Shown here in pieces: positions 59,975 through 64,000 of a stretch of DNA of 64,000 nt. The position numbers were made by a program, and so were the translations under genes. This stretch comes from Rhytidiadelphus loreus (Eukaryota > Streptophyta > Bryopsida > Hypnales > Hylocomiaceae): the NCBI GenBank assembly GCA_947034895.1, contig OX344763.1, positions 20,305,001 through 20,369,000 of the forward strand, in the 5' to 3' direction. Positions within the stretch are counted from its first letter, which is position 1. The number at the start of each line of letters is the position of its first letter. The notes under the pieces were generated by a model. That model was not told where the DNA came from. It searched no databases and saw nothing but the letters and a program-made list of their open reading frames with translations.

Positions 59975-60913
59975 TTGATGGATTTACAAAATTCCGGCAT
60001 GATATGTGGTTTCCCTTTAAATAACATGGATTAGGATGAGTGGTTTGGCATTGAAGTTGGCATCAGAGTGCCTTCTTTGTATGAGGAGTTTGCTATGTGG
60101 TATGCAACAAACCATAATATGAATGCATTGAAGAATGCTTTGGGTGTATTTCAACCTAGAATTGCTCCTTCAACACCAATTAAATGTTGGTCAAATCTTG
60201 TTAGGCTCTTCATTTATCCTATGACCCTTGCCAATGCACGACTCGTTGCAAGTAAGAAAATGCAAGAGTTGAGCAATCTTGTGGTATTGCAACTTCTTGA
60301 CTGTGATGATTTAACAAGCTTGAATTTGGAGGGGCTTCATTGCCTCCGGGATTTGGAACTCAGTAGCCTTCTACAATTGGTGACAATTACATTATCTGGG
60401 AATTCAAGCAAAGATGAGTATAAAGGCATCTATGATTCTTTGCAACATGTGCGACTATTTGGTTTAATTTCATTAGTTCACATGCCTGACTTGAGACCAT
60501 GTACCTCCTTGCATTCAATTGCTTTACAGCGTTGCGATAAAGTGATAAATTTGGAAGTAGCAGATTGCCTATGTGTGAAGGACTTGTTACTTGGGAGTGG
60601 GTCTAGAGTCCATTTAGAGAGGTTATTAGATTTGGACTGTTTAAAATCTTTAAAAGAACTTTCTATTGTTGTTTACAATGACATTGATGGTTTTTTCTCA
60701 AAATGGAAGCAAAGGGTAGATGAAACTGATATAGGTGTAGAAGTTTCCATGGGAGGTGAAGGGCCTTGTGCTAAGCTTCTTAAGGGGTTGTGTCTACTTT
60801 TTTGTAGATTAAAGAACATGGTTTGTAAAGAATTTCAAACACACCCAAGTAGATTTGTAGAAACTGAATCCAATGAGGAAGATGAATTTGATGGAGATGA
60901 TTCATTTGTCTAG
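59975..60913 (+). pseudogene. Unit E LRR exon
   Basis: Starts LMDLQNSGMICGF, has TAG at 60032-60034, then is open to TAG 60911-60913 with the full acidic tail (EEDEFDGDDSFV). Contains VPSLYEEFAMWYAT and LRRs LSNLVVLQLLDCDDLTSLNL and LRDLELSSLLQLVTITL. Confidence 0.85.
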
Positions 60914-61655
60914 TCAATAACTGATATTTTAATACAGCTCAATTCCAAATGGATTGTCCAACTCATTATCAAAATGTAGTTGCCTCATTTTGATTCAAAT
61001 CATTTTTTTGTTAATGAAATGTTATGTTTGATTGGATGATATTGTAAGTGACTATTTCAATTGTGTAAAGAGACTTCAAACTACAACGTAATTTCATCAT
61101 TGCAATTTTTAATTAACTACAAGCCTTCTAGTAATTTTCATTCTATTGAATTGTCCATTTTTGACCTATGCTAATATTACTTAGCGCAACTCCATAGAAA
61201 TACTTTGTAACAAGCTCTTGTCACTATTATTGATATCATATAGTTGATGTCAAACCTTAATCACAATAGATTGTGTGAAGTGTATAATTATTCACTTTGG
61301 GCTTTAAAATGCATTTTTGATGTACATATTCTAAAGTAAATGACCTTTGGAGGTTTCAAGCCTTTTACAAGTCTCTAACTTGCAATAGGGTTTCATTGAA
61401 ACATTTTTAGTTAAGTAATAAAATCATTGTCTTCGATAGTATATATTGAATGAAATGAACATACTTATAGAAAATATTGTTACGGTAAATATTTTGAGAA
61501 TCATATTTTTTTGATAATAACGAATCATATATTTATGTATTACCTTCTACATTATTTTGAATTAACAAAAACTTTCCTTCTAAAGTATTAAGGAATTTGT
61601 TTAGGACCTTGTATTCATTTTGATAGCTCTATTGATTTTGTAAGGAATTTTAATA
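60914..61655 (+). other. Unit E 3' flank
   Basis: Same AT-rich flank as D (to about 41045). Homology to the other units ends near 61655. Confidence 0.5.
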
Positions 61656-61694
61656 TTTTGTATAGAAATTTGAGGAAAGCTCCTAATTATGCAG

Positions 61695-61770
61695 TCACGG
61701 TTTTGGTGTTTTCAGTCGCAGAGGGGTCTGTAGTCGCGGAGGGGTGTGCAGTCGCGGAGGAGGTGTAATC
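61695..61770. repeat. Short direct repeats around AGTCGCGGAGGGG
   Basis: CAGTCGCAGAGGGG, TAGTCGCGGAGGGG and CAGTCGCGGAGGAG in tandem, with a weaker CAGTCACGG before them. A small CG-rich island in AT-rich DNA. Confidence 0.7.
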
Positions 61771-62040
61771 AACCCCTTAGTTTTGTGGCACGAGACTCAA
61801 ATGTGGTGTAGAGAACACATTTCTTGCAAGCTCGTTGTGTAGGTAAGTTTGTTCGACCTTCATCAATTTTGCGAAGTTGTTGTGTCACAATTCAAGTGCA
61901 TTTGCATTGTGCCATTGATTTCTAGAGTCTGGGTTTTCTTGTGTGTGGTTTATGAATGCTTCATTGGCATTGTTGAATGCTTTATTGGCATTGTGTAGAG
62001 GGTCTTCGTTTAATAGTCATAGTGTTCCATTTTGTGTGTA

Positions 62041-62258
62041 CAAGGGATTAGGGTTCATTCTGCAAATGTAAACTATAATATCAAAATTTTGGAGTGCAGA
62101 TTGTTCTTGTGTGCAAGGGATTAGGGTTCATTCTGCAAATGTAAACTATAATATCAAAATTTTTGAAGTGCAGATTGTTCTTGTGTGCAAGGGATTAAGG
62201 TTCATTCTGCAAATCTAACCTGTAATTTGAAATGTTGGGAGTACAGATTGTTCTTGTG
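62041..62258. repeat. Three-copy tandem repeat, period 73-74 bp
   Basis: CAAGGGATTAGGGTTCATTC starts at 62041 and 62114, and with one change at 62188. Each unit ends GCAGATTGTTCTTGTG. The third unit is more diverged. Confidence 0.9.
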
Positions 62259-62509
62259 ATAATCTAGTTTAGAGTTCCATTGTACACAATGTATTTTGCA
62301 AGAAGAACTCCAAGGTGAGCCATTTCCAATCTCTACGGTTTGTTGAAGTTAGTTATTTGTTACATTTCAATTATCCATTTCTTTAATAGAGCTTCTCTTG
62401 CTTCCGTATTCAAATGTAAGCAAAGATACAAAACGATTGTAGGCCAAATTAGGGTTTCCAATAACTTCAAGCTCCACTTCATAACAGAAAGACCCAATAT
62501 TATTCAAGT

Positions 62510-62645
62510 CCATGGTATTTATCCTCGTATCAAGGATACTTATCCTCGTGTCTATGATATTTATACTCAAAGATAAGTATCGTTGAGTCAATGGTATTTA
62601 CCCTCGACTCGAGGATAAGTATCCTTGACACGAGGATAAGTATAT
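62510..62645. repeat. Palindrome cluster built on GGATACTTATCCTCG
   Basis: Left arm AAGGATACTTATCCTCGTGT (about 62533-62551) pairs with CGAGGATAAGTATCCTTGAC (about 62610-62629) and again with ACACGAGGATAAGTAT (to about 62643). Could fold into a cruciform or hairpin. Confidence 0.75.
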
Positions 62646-63197
62646 ACAGTATAGAAAAACAAATAGATACCTCTGATGATCAATCCCACAACAAAATTGT
62701 AAATATGAATACTACAAATAAAACAATTACACCAGTTAAAAAATACAACAAACAAATCGAAGATCATAAAGCTCTCATATTAACTATAATTTCAATAGAT
62801 AATAACTCATGAAACAAAAGTATGTGCACATATTTATAACGAGTAAAAACTCTAAAATTTCGGTTTAAAAAATTTCATGAAATGAAAATAATCAAAACTC
62901 AAACACTACATGGAACCAAAAAATTATGTTAAGAAATAATCCACTTAATATTATGGAATATTATGACAACCACTAGAAGTTAGAATAAAAACTATAAAAA
63001 AACAAATCAATCCACTTAAGCTAACAAAATGTATCTTCAATTTAAAGATGCAAAAATAATAAGGTTTAAAAAAAAGGAAAGTACAATCAATTGTTTTAAT
63101 CGTCAAATATCTCCAATCCAAATTATCATCGACACGAAGATAATTAAAAGAACACCGGCACTGACCTATAGTTTTTTGTGCGTAGATACTAAAAACA

Positions 63198-64000
63198 ATG
63201 GCTAGTGAAGACAGCGACGACTATTCCGCTACATTGTCGTTCATTGAACCATTCAATAAATGGGTGGATGAAGGACCCTTCATCATTGAGTTAGAGGCCA
63301 TCTACGAAAAACTCTGGCAGTTCAAGTTAGTACTACAATCATGGACTTTGGGCGTAAACTGGTCAAATGAATACGTGTATCTGTGCTATAGAGTTCAGGA
63401 CTCCAACATGTTCCTAAACTGGAATTTAAACGAGAAGGTGTCTCTTATTGAGTACCACTAGAATCAATTCATGGTCATCACACTTGAAACTGTTGACAAC
63501 GACGGTAAACACAACTTTCACACACACTTGATTGTCATCCACTAGAATGACCTGAAAGGTGTTTTTGATTTTGAAGAATTGGTGAAATCACTTGAAACAA
63601 CAGATCTGGACGAACTAGTAGATGAATTTATCAAGACCTATAGCCCATGGGTAAGGAAGGAGTGTAGTGCCATGACGAGGTGAATTCACATCATATTCCG
63701 CCGGATGGAAAAACACGCCGAGAAGTCCGCTTGCGTCGGTCTAGGCCAACCCCAACAAAGACAAGACCCCAATGAAGATCCTAGACCCGCCATAGGAGCC
63801 CGAGGGAGGTCTAGTTGCCGAGGAGCTAGTTAGGGTAGTGGCCATGGGCACGTCCGTGCGCCAAGCCGAAAAAAGAAGGACACAGATTCTGGCAGCACAG
63901 AACCAAGTTAAAGGCGACAAAGAGTTGGCGCCAAAAGTCGACCAACTAGAGCTGGAAGTTCCGGTTCAATTCTCACAAATGAATAGACGGGGAACCCAAA
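63198..64000 (+). pseudogene. Unidentified gene start with in-frame stops, cut by window end
   Basis: ATG in an ideal plant context (AACAATGGCT). The first 87 codons (MASEDSDDYSATLSFIEPFN onward) are open to TAG 63459-63461. The same frame then continues with protein-like composition past TAG 63543-63545 to TGA 63681-63683, and beyond it with a Gln/Arg/Gly-rich basic stretch, TAG 63831-63833 and more. Acidic first part, basic end. I do not recognise the family. A gag- or coat-like protein of a retroelement or integrated viral relic is possible, but no motif proves it. GC content rises clearly above the preceding DNA. Confidence 0.5.

Larger units (their letters stand above)
48338..60913 (+). 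pseudogene. Unit E: TIR-NB-ARC-LRR gene with Copia in an intron
   Basis: Predicted exons: 48338-48438, 48550-48638, 54668-54768, 55111-55208, 56463-57057, 57499-57750, 59071-59736 and 59975-60913. The intron between exons b and c has been expanded to about 6 kb by a retrotransposon. Lesions: the donor after the TIR exon is CT instead of GT (57058-57059). There is a TGA at 59689-59691, where others have TGG, and a TAG at 60032-60034, where others have TAT. The TIR exon itself is intact and, because its donor is lost, would read 12 codons into the intron and stop at 57093. P-loop here is GMARIGKT, still a valid Walker A. Confidence 0.75.
61656..63197. other. Unique non-coding region right of the cluster
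   Basis: No recognisable gene. Contains short GC-rich direct repeats (61695-61770), a three-copy 73-74-bp tandem repeat (62041-62258), a palindrome cluster (62510-62645) and then very AT-rich sequence up to the ATG at 63198. Confidence 0.5.

Noticed and set aside
1..64000. CRISPR arrays, operons, bacterial promoters, tRNA or rRNA genes
   Set aside because: The sequence is plant nuclear DNA with introns and retroelements. I saw no cloverleaf-type or rRNA-like sequence and no spacer-repeat array.

Overview
The window is plant nuclear DNA: AT-rich, gene-poor, with spliceosomal introns, a Ty1/copia retrotransposon and many small inverted-repeat elements. Its main content is a tandem cluster of TIR-NB-ARC-LRR (TNL) type immune-receptor genes. 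The presence of TNLs argues against a grass. Large decayed spacers and the divergent TIR and NB-ARC sequences fit a gymnosperm best, but that assignment is inference.

Layout. Five related units lie head to tail on the + strand: A (about 1-11385), B (11386-19560, heavily decayed), C (22170-31440), D (31454-41045) and E (46060-61655). Each complete unit has a GC-richer 5' block of about 2 kb with splice-like signals and then eight predicted coding exons. These are four short N-terminal exons (a-d), a TIR exon, a P-loop NB exon, a second NB exon (kinase-2 to MHD-like) and an LRR exon. Exon phases agree at every junction, and length differences between copies in exons a-c are multiples of three. 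This suggests a real N-terminal extension of about 130 residues before the TIR domain.

State of the genes. No copy is intact as written. A has two lost splice acceptors and two stops. C has one stop and one frameshift. D has two stops. E has a lost splice donor and two stops. B has large deletions. Most lesions are single substitutions with the frame open on both sides, so decay is recent, or truncated products persist.

Mobile DNA. A 5.8-kb Ty1/copia element (48789-54568, minus strand, AAGGA target duplication, LTRs with one visible mismatch) sits in an intron of unit E. It carries an opposite-strand ORF encoding an RNase H1 hybrid-binding (Cauli_VI-like) domain. Unit B holds a CACTA element and a nested pair of inverted-repeat elements. 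A Stowaway-like MITE occupies the same intron in units A, C, D and E. Further inverted-repeat elements lie at 906-1315, 22229-22660, 43050-43774 and 44714-45560.

Spacers and right edge. The B-C spacer (19560-22170) and D-E spacer (43780-46050) are related duplicates. Next to the latter is a minus-strand gag remnant. The last 800 bases hold the start of an unidentified gene, broken by in-frame stops and running off the window.
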